NCBI GenBank assembly: GCA_913055805.1
Contig: CAJXLF010000009.1
Coordinates: 86,795-150,794 of the forward strand
DNA from: an uncultured Salinisphaerales bacterium
Lineage (GTDB): Bacteria; Pseudomonadota; Gammaproteobacteria; Nevskiales; CAJXLF01
Reading direction: 5' to 3'
Length of the DNA: 64,000 nucleotides
The notes beneath the pieces are model-generated. The model made no database searches and was not told where the DNA came from. It saw only the letters and a program-made list of their open reading frames with translations. This document shows positions 50,826 to 59,719 of this stretch, one piece after another; the stretch's first letter is position 1, and every line of letters begins with the position of its first letter. Both the position numbers and the translations under genes were made by a program.

Positions 50826-51857
50826 ATGGCGGCTCAGGAACCGGGCTTTCCGGCCCGTTATTACATCCATTTATGCGACGCCCTGGAAAAAGAGGGTGTT
50901 GACGTAAGCGCTTTGCTGCAATCCGCCGGCATCCCGATCGATGTCTATAACTCCCCTTCCACCCTGCTCACAGCTTCCCAGGTTGACCGCTTGATCGGCC
51001 AGGCATACGACCTGACCGGCAGAACCGATCTGGCGCATGATCTGGGCAAGGCTCTCAAGCTCAGCTCGCATGGGGTGCTAGGGTTCGCCCTGCTCAGCAG
51101 CCCCACACTGGAATACGCGCTGAAACTGGTATCGCAGTATTTCAGCCTCATCCTGCCAGCCTTCAGCGTGCGCTACCGAACAGCACCACAGGGCGCGATG
51201 GTGGATTGCTTCCCCAACAGCCTGCTCACCGATAACTGCCTGCGCTTTCATCTGGAGTTACTGGCCACTGCCTTTCACTGGGAGGTACGGGATTTGCTGC
51301 AGGAGCAGATGCCGGATTATGAAATCTTCCTGACCATGCCCGAACCACCACATAGCCAGCGCTTCCGGCAACTGCGGGAAGCGCATTGTCACTTTGGCTG
51401 GCAGGAACAGCCCGGCATTCGCCTGCGCTACCCCGGTCAGGTCATGAAAAGGCCTCTGAAACTGGCCGACAGTCATGCGCTGAAAGAGGCGGAAGCGCGT
51501 TGCCGGGAACTGGTGGGCCATGCAGCCGATAACCGGAAAATCGGCGACTGGGTAGAGATCCTGTTGCAGGAATCCAGTGGCAGCATGCCCGGACAGGAAC
51601 AGATCGCGGGCTCCCTGAATATGTCCACCCGCACACTCGACCGCTACCTGCGCAAGGAGGGGCTCAACTTCCGCGAACTGCAGAAAAAGGTGCTGATCAG
51701 GAAAGCCTGCAAGATGCTCTCTGAATCCCGGTTGTCGATAACGGAAATCGCCCTGGAACTGGGTTATACCGATGCCTCGAACTTTGCGCGCGCCTTCAGA
51801 AAACAGGCTGCGTGCAGCCCCCAGGAGTGGCGCGAAAACCGCAGCACGGCAAGTTAG
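50826..51857 (+). CDS. AraC-family regulator, probable controller of the alkane hydroxylase
   Basis: 343 residues. A large N-terminal sensor domain of the arabinose-binding type found in OruR/ArgR-like proteins (about 10-200, HLCDALEKEGVDVSALLQSA) is followed by an AraC double helix-turn-helix (about 240-335, with IAGSLNMSTRTLDRYLRKEG and ITEIALELGYTDASNFARAF). GAGGAGAAAAT precedes the ATG. It is divergent from alkB with 130 bases between starts, the usual place for an alkane-responsive activator. Confidence 0.92.
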   Translation: MAAQEPGFPARYYIHLCDALEKEGVDVSALLQSAGIPIDVYNSPSTLLTASQVDRLIGQAYDLTGRTDLAHDLGKALKLSSHGVLGFALLSSPTLEYALKLVSQYFSLILPAFSVRYRTAPQGAMVDCFPNSLLTDNCLRFHLELLATAFHWEVRDLLQEQMPDYEIFLTMPEPPHSQRFRQLREAHCHFGWQEQPGIRLRYPGQVMKRPLKLADSHALKEAEARCRELVGHAADNRKIGDWVEILLQESSGSMPGQEQIAGSLNMSTRTLDRYLRKEGLNFRELQKKVLIRKACKMLSESRLSITEIALELGYTDASNFARAFRKQAACSPQEWRENRSTAS

Positions 51858-51942
51858 GCCCCCTGTAAACAGACGCTTGAATTTTGCCTGAACACTCGTA
51901 GAATCTGTCGGCCGGATATCCGGTGTCACTCGCGGTCACTGC

Positions 51943-52377
51943 TTGGCCACAATCTTGTTCGACCCGGTTGTTACGGAAAACCGGACACACCCCTGCCTGC
52001 GTTGCGGCGCATGCTGCGCCCACTACCGCGCTTCGTTTTACTGGGCCGAAGCGGACGACAGCACCCCCGGCGGCGTACCCGTTGAACTCACCAGCAAACT
52101 GACACCCTACCTGCGGGTCATGCGCGGCACGGATCAACCCAATCCCCGCTGTATAGCCCTGGAAGGCGTCATCGGACAGTCAGCGTATTGCAGGATACAT
52201 CCGCAAAGGTCGAGTATATGCCGGGACTTCCTGCCCAGCTTCGAAGACGGCACGCATAACCCGAGATGCGATGAAGCTCGCGCGGTTCATGACCTACCGG
52301 CACTGACTCCAGCTGATTGGCAAAACCCGGTCGTGACAACGGCCCGGCCCGGACATGTGGAAAACCTCGATTATTAA
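51943..52377 (+). CDS. YkgJ-family cysteine-cluster protein
   Basis: 144 residues. Cys-rich: HPCLRCGACCAHYRASFYW at the front, then CIALEG, YCRIHPQRSSICRDFLPS and CDEARA. This is the YkgJ (putative Fe-S or zinc) family, usually about this length. The first start is TTG 51943, with another TTG at 51955; neither has a good ribosome-binding site, so the exact start is uncertain. Function unknown. Confidence 0.8.
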   Translation: MATILFDPVVTENRTHPCLRCGACCAHYRASFYWAEADDSTPGGVPVELTSKLTPYLRVMRGTDQPNPRCIALEGVIGQSAYCRIHPQRSSICRDFLPSFEDGTHNPRCDEARAVHDLPALTPADWQNPVVTTARPGHVENLDY

Positions 52378-52411
52378 GGCGATGATATTGGCCTTGGGAG
52401 GGGGAGCCTGA

Positions 52412-54685
52412 ATGTCAGTCAGCCAGTCTATTTTTTCGCCCGCCGTTTTGGCGATTGCGTCGTTAACGTTGCTCGCTTCCTGCGGCGGTGACTCACAGGA
52501 CAAGCCAGCTCAGGGCAGCAACAATCCCTTCATACAGGCGATGGAGTCGGAGGCAGCGCCGCGATTCCGAATGGCCAATGGCTGCTTCGTCATTCAGGAT
52601 GCATCCAGTCAACAGTATCTGGTGACCAATGAGAGCGGGCTGCTGTCCCTTACCTCCAACTCGCTGACTGAAGCGACTCCGTTTTTCATGAAGCCGACAC
52701 AGTTAGGGCAGTATGTCTTTTATGACCCCGAGGCCCGCTACATGACCCTGGCCTCATCCGCAGAGGATGTCGCCAATGGCGCCGAGGGCCTGCTCGACCA
52801 GCTCGGCCTTACTGTGCAGGGCGTTGGTGACTTCATTGATCTAAATCCGCAAGTCCATCCGGTTGCTGACGGCGTTGATAACCTGGGTGAGTTGCTCAGC
52901 GATGGCGCAGTACAGGTGGCCGATGCACTCAGGGCGGGTCCACGCAACCTGGTGATGCAGCCGACCCCGGTCAACGGCTCGGAATGGACGGTGGAAGGTG
53001 AAACCGACCATTTCCGGATTCTGAATACGCTTACAGGCGATACCCTGGTAACAGCCGATTCCGGGTCTGTTTTCCGTTTCATGCCGCATTCCGGTTGTGC
53101 GGCCTATCCCGAGGCAGAACTCAATGCCGAAGGCAAAACCTTCAGCGGCACCAATCCGGATGGCACGGTCTTCGGCTACGCCGAGACGCATATGCATCTG
53201 GGCGGCACTGAAATGTTTGGTGGCCGCCTTGGTTATGGCAAGCCATTCCATAAATTCGGTATTGAACATGCGCTCGGGAACTGCTCCGAAAATCACGGAC
53301 CCAATGGTGATCTCGGCCTGGTCGACGTAGCCGTCAACCCGAATCAGGGTCCACCGCAGCACGATACACAGGGTTGGCCGACCTACAAGGACTGGCCCAG
53401 CTACGGTGGCCAGATCCACCACCAGACGTATTACATCTGGTTAAAGCGCGCCTGGATGGGCGGGCTGCGCCTGATGGTTAATCACCTGGTAGCCAACGAA
53501 GGCCTTTGCCTGCTGTGGCCCGTCAAGGGCAATGACTGCAACGAGATGGAAACCATCGAGATCGAACGCCAGCTCACGCTGAATTTGCAGGACTATATTG
53601 ATGCCCAGTCAGGTGGCCCCGGCAAGGGTTTTTTCCGCGTGGTTTATTCGCCACGGGAAGCGCGCCAGGCCATCGAGGCAGGTCAGTTGGCTGTCATTCT
53701 CGGCACCGAGAACGAAAAGATATTTGATTGCGGCGAATTTCTGGACTCACCGGACTGCAGCGAAGCGGATATTGATAATGATCTCGCCGAATGGTGGGAC
53801 CGCGGCATCCGCTCTATCTTCCCGATTCATCTGGTCGACAACGCCTTCGGCGGCGCCCGTGTCACCAACGACGACCCTGTGCTTTATGCCCTGTATAGCG
53901 CAGCCAACCTAGTCGATACGGGGCACCCTTATTCCGGCATCCCCTGCGAAGGACCGGACAATCTCGCCCCCGGCGAAGCCACCGCCGAATCCAATGGCAT
54001 ATTCGACACCGTACTATTGATGCTTGGCACGCCACTGCCCGAAATATCCGGTTGCTACCGCAATGCCCGCTCGATCACGCCCCTGGGTGAATACTTCATC
54101 AACCGCCTGATTGACTACGGCATCATGATCGAAACGGACCATACCGGCGTGCTGGCCCGCAACCGCATGTTCGATATTGCACAATCCCGCGGCGTACCTG
54201 TTTTCTCCGGCCATACAGGCGTTGTGGATATAGCTGAAAAAGACAGCGACCGCATCCTGCAGACAGGCGGCATCATTTCCCAGTTGCCCGACGACACTTC
54301 TACAGACGCCATCACATTTATCCAGGACCTGAAAGCCATGCACCTGAGCATTCATGGTAATGACAAGGAACTGGCCACTGGCTTTGGTTCCGATATCAAC
54401 GGCTTGCACAGGCAGGCAAAGCCCCGAGAAAACGTGAATGAATTACCGCTCAGCTACCCCTTCAAGTCCTACGACGGCCATGTCACCTTTAGCCGGCAGA
54501 TAACCGGCGAACGCGTGTACGACATGAATATTGATGGCGTAGCGCATTACGGACTCTACCCGGACTTCATTGCTGACATGCAAATGCAGGCCGGGGGCGA
54601 GGAGGCCCTGCACTACCTGTTCAAATCAGCAGAAGCCTACCTGCAGCGCTGGGAGCGTGTTTGGCAAGCCGGCGGGCGGCATTAA
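52412..54685 (+). CDS. Large lipoprotein with a membrane-dipeptidase-like (M19/TIM-barrel hydrolase) domain
   Basis: 757 residues. The lipobox LLASC puts it on a membrane as a lipoprotein. Residues about 50-250 form an unrecognised beta-rich domain with repeated strand patterns. From about 255 a metal-dependent hydrolase barrel follows: ETHMHLGG, AVILGTENEKIF, IFPIHLVDNAFGG, MIETDHTG, FSGHTG and TGFGSDINGL, close to membrane dipeptidase (M19) and amidohydrolase patterns. M19 enzymes are normally near 350-400 residues, so this one is greatly enlarged. GGAGGGGGAG precedes the start. Substrate unknown. Confidence 0.75.
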   Translation: MSVSQSIFSPAVLAIASLTLLASCGGDSQDKPAQGSNNPFIQAMESEAAPRFRMANGCFVIQDASSQQYLVTNESGLLSLTSNSLTEATPFFMKPTQLGQYVFYDPEARYMTLASSAEDVANGAEGLLDQLGLTVQGVGDFIDLNPQVHPVADGVDNLGELLSDGAVQVADALRAGPRNLVMQPTPVNGSEWTVEGETDHFRILNTLTGDTLVTADSGSVFRFMPHSGCAAYPEAELNAEGKTFSGTNPDGTVFGYAETHMHLGGTEMFGGRLGYGKPFHKFGIEHALGNCSENHGPNGDLGLVDVAVNPNQGPPQHDTQGWPTYKDWPSYGGQIHHQTYYIWLKRAWMGGLRLMVNHLVANEGLCLLWPVKGNDCNEMETIEIERQLTLNLQDYIDAQSGGPGKGFFRVVYSPREARQAIEAGQLAVILGTENEKIFDCGEFLDSPDCSEADIDNDLAEWWDRGIRSIFPIHLVDNAFGGARVTNDDPVLYALYSAANLVDTGHPYSGIPCEGPDNLAPGEATAESNGIFDTVLLMLGTPLPEISGCYRNARSITPLGEYFINRLIDYGIMIETDHTGVLARNRMFDIAQSRGVPVFSGHTGVVDIAEKDSDRILQTGGIISQLPDDTSTDAITFIQDLKAMHLSIHGNDKELATGFGSDINGLHRQAKPRENVNELPLSYPFKSYDGHVTFSRQITGERVYDMNIDGVAHYGLYPDFIADMQMQAGGEEALHYLFKSAEAYLQRWERVWQAGGRH

Positions 54686-54788
54686 TCAACCCTGCCGGCT
54701 CATCGACGGGCAACAGAACCTGCATTCACCCAGCGCCTGACCGGCGGTATAGCCGGCACAGACGCCGAGATTCTCTTTTTTCCTATCG

Positions 54789-55229
54789 TTAATGCAGGAC
54801 AGTGGCACCTATCGCCAGCACCGCCAGCCAGGAAACAAGATAAACGGGCGTGCGCAGAAACGGCGTGCCGAAGGTGTACACGATGGCATGGGCAACACGG
54901 GCGTAGAAAAACACTTTGGCCCAGCAGGCGACCGACGCCAGCACCGCGGCATCTCCCTTGGCCAGATAAACGGCCGCCAGCACCACCGCTATGAAGGCCG
55001 GCATGGTTTCCACCATGTTGTAATGCGCCCGCATGGAGCGCTCGGCCCAGGTGGGCAGGGTTTTCTTTGTCGGCGGCTGCCCTTCCGGGTAACCATGCAG
55101 CAAACCGACAAAACCCACCACGAACATCCGGCCCAGGATGTAGGGCAGCCAAAGCAGAATGGTCAGCACGCCGCTCAATGCCAGATAAAAGTAAGCAGTG
55201 TCTATGTGGGAAACCAGATCAGCATTCAT
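54789..55229 (-). CDS. MAPEG-family membrane protein
   Basis: 146 residues with four helices. RSMRAHYNMVETMPAFIAVV holds the Glu/His/Asn motif of MAPEG proteins, and KVFFYARVAHAIVYTFGTPF the Arg-Tyr segment. The family includes membrane glutathione transferases and eicosanoid enzymes; bacterial forms probably detoxify lipophilic electrophiles. GGAG lies 7 bases before ATG 55229. Single gene. Confidence 0.9.
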   Translation of the reverse strand: MNADLVSHIDTAYFYLALSGVLTILLWLPYILGRMFVVGFVGLLHGYPEGQPPTKKTLPTWAERSMRAHYNMVETMPAFIAVVLAAVYLAKGDAAVLASVACWAKVFFYARVAHAIVYTFGTPFLRTPVYLVSWLAVLAIGATVLH

Positions 55230-55434
55230 GTGTATCTCCTCTCTGTGATGCAAACACGGTCGAATACAAGCCCGACGGCCTGATTGGCGAACCGGTCAGA
55301 GAAGATTCTGTGCAAGGAGGCGAAACTTGAGGCCTCATTCCGTATGAATATGTTTGCTTTTCGTCTCGAAAATGTAGAAGTGCTTAAAACACCCGGGACC
55401 TGAGCACTGATCCCCGATGCTGTGCCAGAGAATC

Positions 55435-55481
55435 ACCACCGTAGAGGAGAATAATCAGGCGGATTATTTCCTCACGGTGGT
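55435..55481. other. Long imperfect hairpin in the non-coding gap
   Basis: ACCACCGTAGAGGAGAATAATC pairs with GATTATTTCCTCACGGTGGT (20 bp with two single-base bulges; arms given on the plus strand, each read 5' to 3', first arm truncated here by one bulge) around the loop AGGCG. It lies 28 bases past the stop of the Asp/Gly-repeat lipoprotein gene. It could terminate that gene, though there is no T-tract, or be a structured RNA or a small mobile palindrome. The rest of 55230-55508 shows nothing else. Confidence 0.5.
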
Positions 55482-55508
55482 TGTGCAGCCGATCCTGCAA
55501 TAACGAAT

Positions 55509-56504
55509 CTACTCTGGTGGCTGAGCGCGAAACTCACCATCGGTAACATCGAAGTAATCCGTACCGCCATCGGTGTTACCCCTGCCCACCCGGGCCTCGA
55601 AACTGCCTGCTACCACAGGTGCGACCTGCAGGACGGTGATGGCGCAGGAGGTCGAAACATTCCCATCGGCAATCGCCACTCCGGCGCCATCGTTCACAGA
55701 CATTTCAATATCGTCGTTAGCGCCAAGGCTGGTTTCGTCACGACAATCATGCGTCCCCACCTGCAGCGGCGCCTGTACCGTCCACTGCCTCTGGAAATCC
55801 GTACTCTGCGCAAAGACCGTGAAATAACCGTCGCTGGGCTGATTGGTCACGAACTGGAACGTGTTGTCAGGCGTCAGCGTAATGCGTTGACCATCGTAGA
55901 TACCCGTCACACCGAGCCCCTCGCCGAGCACCGGCGTGCCGCCATCACCGCCATCACCGCCATCACCGCCATCACCGCCATCATCGCCATCACCGCCATC
56001 ATCGCCGTCATCGCCGTCATCGCCGTCAACGGTTTCTACCAGTTGACCGAGAAAAGCCGGAATAGCATCACTGCCCTGGGGATTGCCGGCATCGCCAATA
56101 TTGATCTCATTAAATTCGCCCGTGTCATTGTTCGATAACGCGTATTCGATATTCCCGGTCTCATCCAGCCATATGATTTCCACGGTATTGAGATCACCGG
56201 CTATGGTGCGAAAGAACGGGTCTTTGAGTGTCGGCCCGTTATCTACGATGAGAGTGTTATCCGTGCCGACTACCACCACCACCATGTCATCATCATTGAA
56301 CGGGGAACCGGGCTGATTCGCCGTTGCGATCAAGGTGTACTGACTGAGCAGCGCCTGATGTGTGGAGGCCGCTGAAGCACCACTGGCGGAAGCACTGCTA
56401 TCCGAGTCGTCGTCGTTATCGTTACAGGCTGTGAAAGTCATAGCCATGACTGCAATCGCAATCCATCCAAGCGTGTTTTTACCCAATAACTCAAAGCCAG
56501 GCAT
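55509..56504 (-). CDS. Lipoprotein with an Asp-Gly repeat spacer
   Basis: 331 residues. The lipobox FTAC is followed by an Asp/Ser-rich stretch (NDNDDDSDSSASASG), a domain about 45-150 (with VVVVVGTDNTLIVDNGPTL), a spacer of about 30 residues made of GDD/GDG triplets, and a C-domain (about 185-331) with two Cys (THDCRDE, STSCAITV). The spacer is encoded by ten 9-bp units. Acidic Asp-Gly repeats may bind Ca2+; that is inference. Start 56504 has GGGGG upstream. No family recognised. Confidence 0.7.
   Translation of the reverse strand: MPGFELLGKNTLGWIAIAVMAMTFTACNDNDDDSDSSASASGASAASTHQALLSQYTLIATANQPGSPFNDDDMVVVVVGTDNTLIVDNGPTLKDPFFRTIAGDLNTVEIIWLDETGNIEYALSNNDTGEFNEINIGDAGNPQGSDAIPAFLGQLVETVDGDDGDDGDDGGDGDDGGDGGDGGDGGDGGTPVLGEGLGVTGIYDGQRITLTPDNTFQFVTNQPSDGYFTVFAQSTDFQRQWTVQAPLQVGTHDCRDETSLGANDDIEMSVNDGAGVAIADGNVSTSCAITVLQVAPVVAGSFEARVGRGNTDGGTDYFDVTDGEFRAQPPE
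55941..56030. repeat. Ten tandem 9-bp units (GCCATCACC and variants)
   Basis: Ten consecutive 9-base units, five of them GCCATCACC and the others GCCATCATC, GCCGTCATC or GCCGTCAAC. They encode the Asp-Gly spacer of the lipoprotein on the minus strand. Because the unit is a multiple of three, copy number can change by slippage without breaking the frame. Confidence 0.9.
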
Positions 56505-56582
56505 ACTCGTATTCCCCCGTGTCATTAACAAACCGGTTTATGGACGAGTATCGATTGGCCGACTTAATGGCGCACCCCTAAA

Positions 56583-57761
56583 ATGGGGGGTATGCACAAC
56601 AATTCCATGAACGCCGAAGTTGCCAATCTGATCGCGGAAATTTACGAAGCCGCGACAGGTGACGGCTTTACCGCGATCGTTGCACGCATCGCGGAAATGA
56701 CCCGTTCCCAGTCCTGTGTGCTCGTGCTGCAGGGTTTGCATGACTACCACGTGGAAGGCGCCTGGTATACGGGCGTGGATGGAGACGCTGCTACCCGATA
56801 TGCCAGCACCTATTACCAGTACGACCCCACCGTAGTCGAACACTTCGAGCGTGCTCGTGAAAACGCCTATGCTTCGGAATTCAACTGTGAGCACCCCATT
56901 TACGATGAGAACCGCTTTCTCAATGAGATGTGCCGGCCGTTGGGGGTGGGCTATTTTGCCGGCATCTACATGCCCTTCGCGAATGACCTGGTTGTGCGCT
57001 TGACGCTGCAGGGCGCAATCAGTCGCGGAAATTACAACGAGCAGGATCTGAACATTCTGGACACTGTAATGCCGCATTTGCGGCGCGGCGTGGAAATCTA
57101 TCAGCGCTTTCGCGCCCTGGCCGATGCCCAAGATGCAGTCAGCAAGGCACTGGACGGCGCCGGCGCCGCCATGATGCTGCTGGATCACTCTTTACGCATC
57201 GTGTACCGGAATCAGGCCAGCGAAAAATTGCTGGGTCACGGACTGAAGATCGAAGACGGTCATTTCCGCATCCGCGATACAGATACCCGCCACCAATTTG
57301 CAGACCTGGCGGCAAAATGCCTTGGCGTACTGGATAGCGGTACAAACGTTACAGCGGAGGCAGGCCACCATCTGGTTCTTCCACGCCGTGACGGACAGCA
57401 CAGCCTGGCATGCTACCTGGCCCCTATACGGCTACCGAGCACTGATCTGTTCCAGCCGTTTCCGCGTAATCTTGTGGCCGTGCAGCTATTTGACCCGCAC
57501 CAGGAGTCCGCTCTGGATGCCGCCCTGCTGCAGAATGTGCTGGGGCTCACTGAAGCGGAGAGTCGCGTTGCATCACTGCTCTGCGGCGGCAGTGACGCCA
57601 CAGGCATTGCAGAGGCGATGAACATATCGGTACACACATCGCGCGGCCATATTAAAAACATTTACGCCAAGATGGGTGTGTCGAAACAATCTGAATGCGT
57701 AGCCCGGGCTTTCAGCGTACTCGGACCTCATCTGCACCGTGCCCTGGCTCCGGCCAACTGA
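56583..57761 (+). CDS. LuxR-type regulator with an N-terminal sensor domain
   Basis: 392 residues. An N-terminal GAF/PAS-like region (about 10-300, with GDAATRYASTYYQYDPTVVE) and a C-terminal LuxR helix-turn-helix (about 325-385: LTEAESRVASLLCGGSDATG, then MNISVHTSRGHIKNIYAKMG). There is no receiver domain. Three ATGs (56583, 56592, 56607) are possible; GGGGGG lies just before 56592. It converges on the GlxA-type gene and is divergent from the Asp-Gly lipoprotein gene with 78 bases between, so that lipoprotein may be its target. Confidence 0.88.
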   Translation: MGGMHNNSMNAEVANLIAEIYEAATGDGFTAIVARIAEMTRSQSCVLVLQGLHDYHVEGAWYTGVDGDAATRYASTYYQYDPTVVEHFERARENAYASEFNCEHPIYDENRFLNEMCRPLGVGYFAGIYMPFANDLVVRLTLQGAISRGNYNEQDLNILDTVMPHLRRGVEIYQRFRALADAQDAVSKALDGAGAAMMLLDHSLRIVYRNQASEKLLGHGLKIEDGHFRIRDTDTRHQFADLAAKCLGVLDSGTNVTAEAGHHLVLPRRDGQHSLACYLAPIRLPSTDLFQPFPRNLVAVQLFDPHQESALDAALLQNVLGLTEAESRVASLLCGGSDATGIAEAMNISVHTSRGHIKNIYAKMGVSKQSECVARAFSVLGPHLHRALAPAN

Positions 57762-57788
57762 AGCAAGTCGCCACCGCGGCTTGGGCAT

Positions 57789-58754
57789 CTACTGATGCTG
57801 CATATGCCTGAACGCTGAAGGTGCAACGCCATAACGACGCATGAAGACACGATTAAACCGGCTAGCGGGAAGCAAGCCCACACTGTCCGCTATGGATTTG
57901 AGTGACAAGTTACTGGCCATAAGATCACGAGCCGCCTCCAGGCGCAGAGATTCCACGAAGCGTGCCGGTGATTGCCCGGTGGCCCGGGTGAATTTTCTGG
58001 TGAATGTCCGCTCCGACATGGCCGCCTGACTCGCCAGGGTTTCCACGTCCAGCTTTTCCGATAAGTTGGCCTGCATCCAGGCAATGAGTTGGCGAAAAGG
58101 GGCATCGGCCTGGCTCTGCGCCAGCAGTACATCGCTAAACTGCGATTGATAGCCCGGCCGCCTCGAATACAGCACCAGCAGGCGAGCAATCCGGGCTGCG
58201 ATTTCGGCGCCGTAGTCCTGCTCGACAATCCCGAGGGACATATCAATACCGGAAGAAACGCCTGCAGACGTCCAGACCCTGCCATCATTTACATACAGTG
58301 CATCGGCGTTCACTTTAAGTGACGGATAGAACTTCTCCAGCCGGTCACACACTGACCAATGGGTCGCCACCTCTTTACCGTCCAGCAAGCCACAGGCCGC
58401 CAGCATGAAAGCGCCCGAGCATACAGAACCATAGCGCTCAGCCAGGGGCGCCCATTTGCCAAGCCATCGCCGGGTTAATGCACAGGAGAGAATAATCGCC
58501 AGACCCTCTTGCAGCGCACCCGACACGAGGATGCTGTCCGGATTGCGGCATCGCTTGCTGTTCAGCGCAACACTGTCCAGCGCCAGGCCGCTCCAGCTGC
58601 GCACCATGCCACCTTCGGGTGAAGCAACCACCAGTTCATAGGCCTCACGGCCGAGAACCAGATTGGCTTCGGAAAAAACCGTAGAAGGGCCTGTCAGATC
58701 CAGAAGCTCAAATCCCTCATAGGCCAGCAGAACGATTTTGTGCGTTTTTGGCAT
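57789..58754 (-). CDS. GlxA/FtrA-type AraC regulator with DJ-1/PfpI domain
   Basis: 321 residues. The DJ-1/PfpI-like domain (1-195) has KIVLLAYEGFELLDLTGPST and the nucleophile-elbow YGSVCSGAFMLAACGLLDG, where Cys stands. AraC helix-turn-helix motifs follow (about 215-318, LASQAAMSERTFTRKFTRAT and SIADSVGLLPASRFNRVFMR). Such regulators respond to amines or amides. An inverted repeat begins at the base before its ATG, so there is no room for a Shine-Dalgarno site outside it. Confidence 0.92.
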   Translation of the reverse strand: MPKTHKIVLLAYEGFELLDLTGPSTVFSEANLVLGREAYELVVASPEGGMVRSWSGLALDSVALNSKRCRNPDSILVSGALQEGLAIILSCALTRRWLGKWAPLAERYGSVCSGAFMLAACGLLDGKEVATHWSVCDRLEKFYPSLKVNADALYVNDGRVWTSAGVSSGIDMSLGIVEQDYGAEIAARIARLLVLYSRRPGYQSQFSDVLLAQSQADAPFRQLIAWMQANLSEKLDVETLASQAAMSERTFTRKFTRATGQSPARFVESLRLEAARDLMASNLSLKSIADSVGLLPASRFNRVFMRRYGVAPSAFRHMQHQ

Positions 58755-58789
58755 TGGCGTAAATTAACAATATTTTGTCATTTACGCCA
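58755..58789. promoter_or_regulatory. Inverted repeat abutting the GlxA-type start codon
   Basis: TGGCGTAAAT and ATTTACGCCA are perfect 10-base arms separated by 15 bases. The left arm ends directly at the start codon of the regulator (58754). It is a likely operator for autocontrol and for the divergent gene. No GGAG-type site is visible, so the message may be leaderless. Confidence 0.7.
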
Positions 58790-58795
58790 TTACGC

Positions 58796-59236
58796 ATGAT
58801 TCATAGAATGCAGATCAACATTCATGGATCTCAGGCATTCTTCATGCGATATACGCGATTCAGGAAAGGGCCGGCGGCAAAAATCGAGCTTGATGAAGTT
58901 CTGGTTATCGCCACCCGCTTTACCTTCAAACATCTCAGACATATGCCGCTGATCATTGCTCATGGCATGCGTCTGCGGAATCAATGGGGCAATACACCAG
59001 GCGCAGTAGGTGTGTCCGTGGCCGCCGATATCCTTGGAAGAACGACCTACTCGATTTCGGTCTGGGATAGCGAAGATTCTTTCAGACAGTGGTTCCTTTC
59101 CGACTATCACGCCTCGCTGGTTAAAGCGTATCGAAAGTGGGTGGAAAGTTCGGATTCCGTGCGCTGGCATACCGGCCACTTTGTTCCCGGAGAGGGATGG
59201 CGACAGGCCATGCAGCGCTTGACTGCCCCTGCGTGA
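58796..59236 (+). CDS. Putative dimeric alpha-beta barrel protein
   Basis: About 146 residues. An alternating beta-alpha pattern (LDEVLVIATRFTFKHLRHMP, GVSVAADILGRTTYSISVWD, then SFRQWFLSDYHASLVKAYRK) suggests a ferredoxin-like fold as in antibiotic-monooxygenase or DUF3291-type proteins, but no clear family match. Starts at 58796, 58808 and 58844 are all possible and none has a good ribosome-binding site. It is divergent from the GlxA-type regulator across a palindrome, so probably its target. Confidence 0.6.
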   Translation: MIHRMQINIHGSQAFFMRYTRFRKGPAAKIELDEVLVIATRFTFKHLRHMPLIIAHGMRLRNQWGNTPGAVGVSVAADILGRTTYSISVWDSEDSFRQWFLSDYHASLVKAYRKWVESSDSVRWHTGHFVPGEGWRQAMQRLTAPA

Positions 59237-59275
59237 CCGGCTGCGGACTTCATTCATCAAACTGAGGAGAAAACA

Positions 59276-59692
59276 ATGACTAACCCCATTTACGGCAGAT
59301 GTCTCTGTGGCGCCGTTGAGTACGAAATACTGTGCAAGCCTGTTTTTTCGGCCAACTGCCATTGCCGCGATTGCCAACGTTCATCTGGCGGCGCCTATGC
59401 CCCGGTAATGCTGGTGAAAAAAGACATGGTGAAAATTCAGGGCGAGATCAAATTTCATGACGTGAAAGCAGATAGCGGCTTAGTCAACAGCCGCGGCTTC
59501 TGCCCGGAATGCGGTTCGCAGCTTTTTGAAAAGCTCGAAAGCATGCCCCACTTTGTCACTATCAAGGCAGGCACGCTGGACCAGCCGGAACTCTTCGAGC
59601 CAAAACTGGACTTCTATACTTCCAGCGCCCAGCCATGGGATTTCATGAATCCTGATCTGCCCAAGGCCCGGCGTGAACCGGAGCTGTCCTAA
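59276..59692 (+). CDS. GFA-family zinc protein
   Basis: 138 residues. Zinc ligands are in order: GRCLCGAVEYEI, SANCHCRDCQRSSGGAYAP and GFCPECGSQLFEK. This matches the glutathione-dependent formaldehyde-activating (GFA) enzyme family, which carries one structural and one catalytic zinc. Many members have other or unknown thiol-linked roles. GAGGAGAAAACA precedes the ATG. It follows the barrel protein by 39 bases and is probably in the same unit. Confidence 0.92.
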   Translation: MTNPIYGRCLCGAVEYEILCKPVFSANCHCRDCQRSSGGAYAPVMLVKKDMVKIQGEIKFHDVKADSGLVNSRGFCPECGSQLFEKLESMPHFVTIKAGTLDQPELFEPKLDFYTSSAQPWDFMNPDLPKARREPELS

Positions 59693-59719
59693 CGACCAGG
59701 AGCGCAGCAACCCTCAGGC

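Noticed and set aside
55941..56030. Regular short repeats considered as a CRISPR array
   Set aside because: The units are 9 bases, contiguous, without spacers, and encode part of a protein. No cas genes are present.
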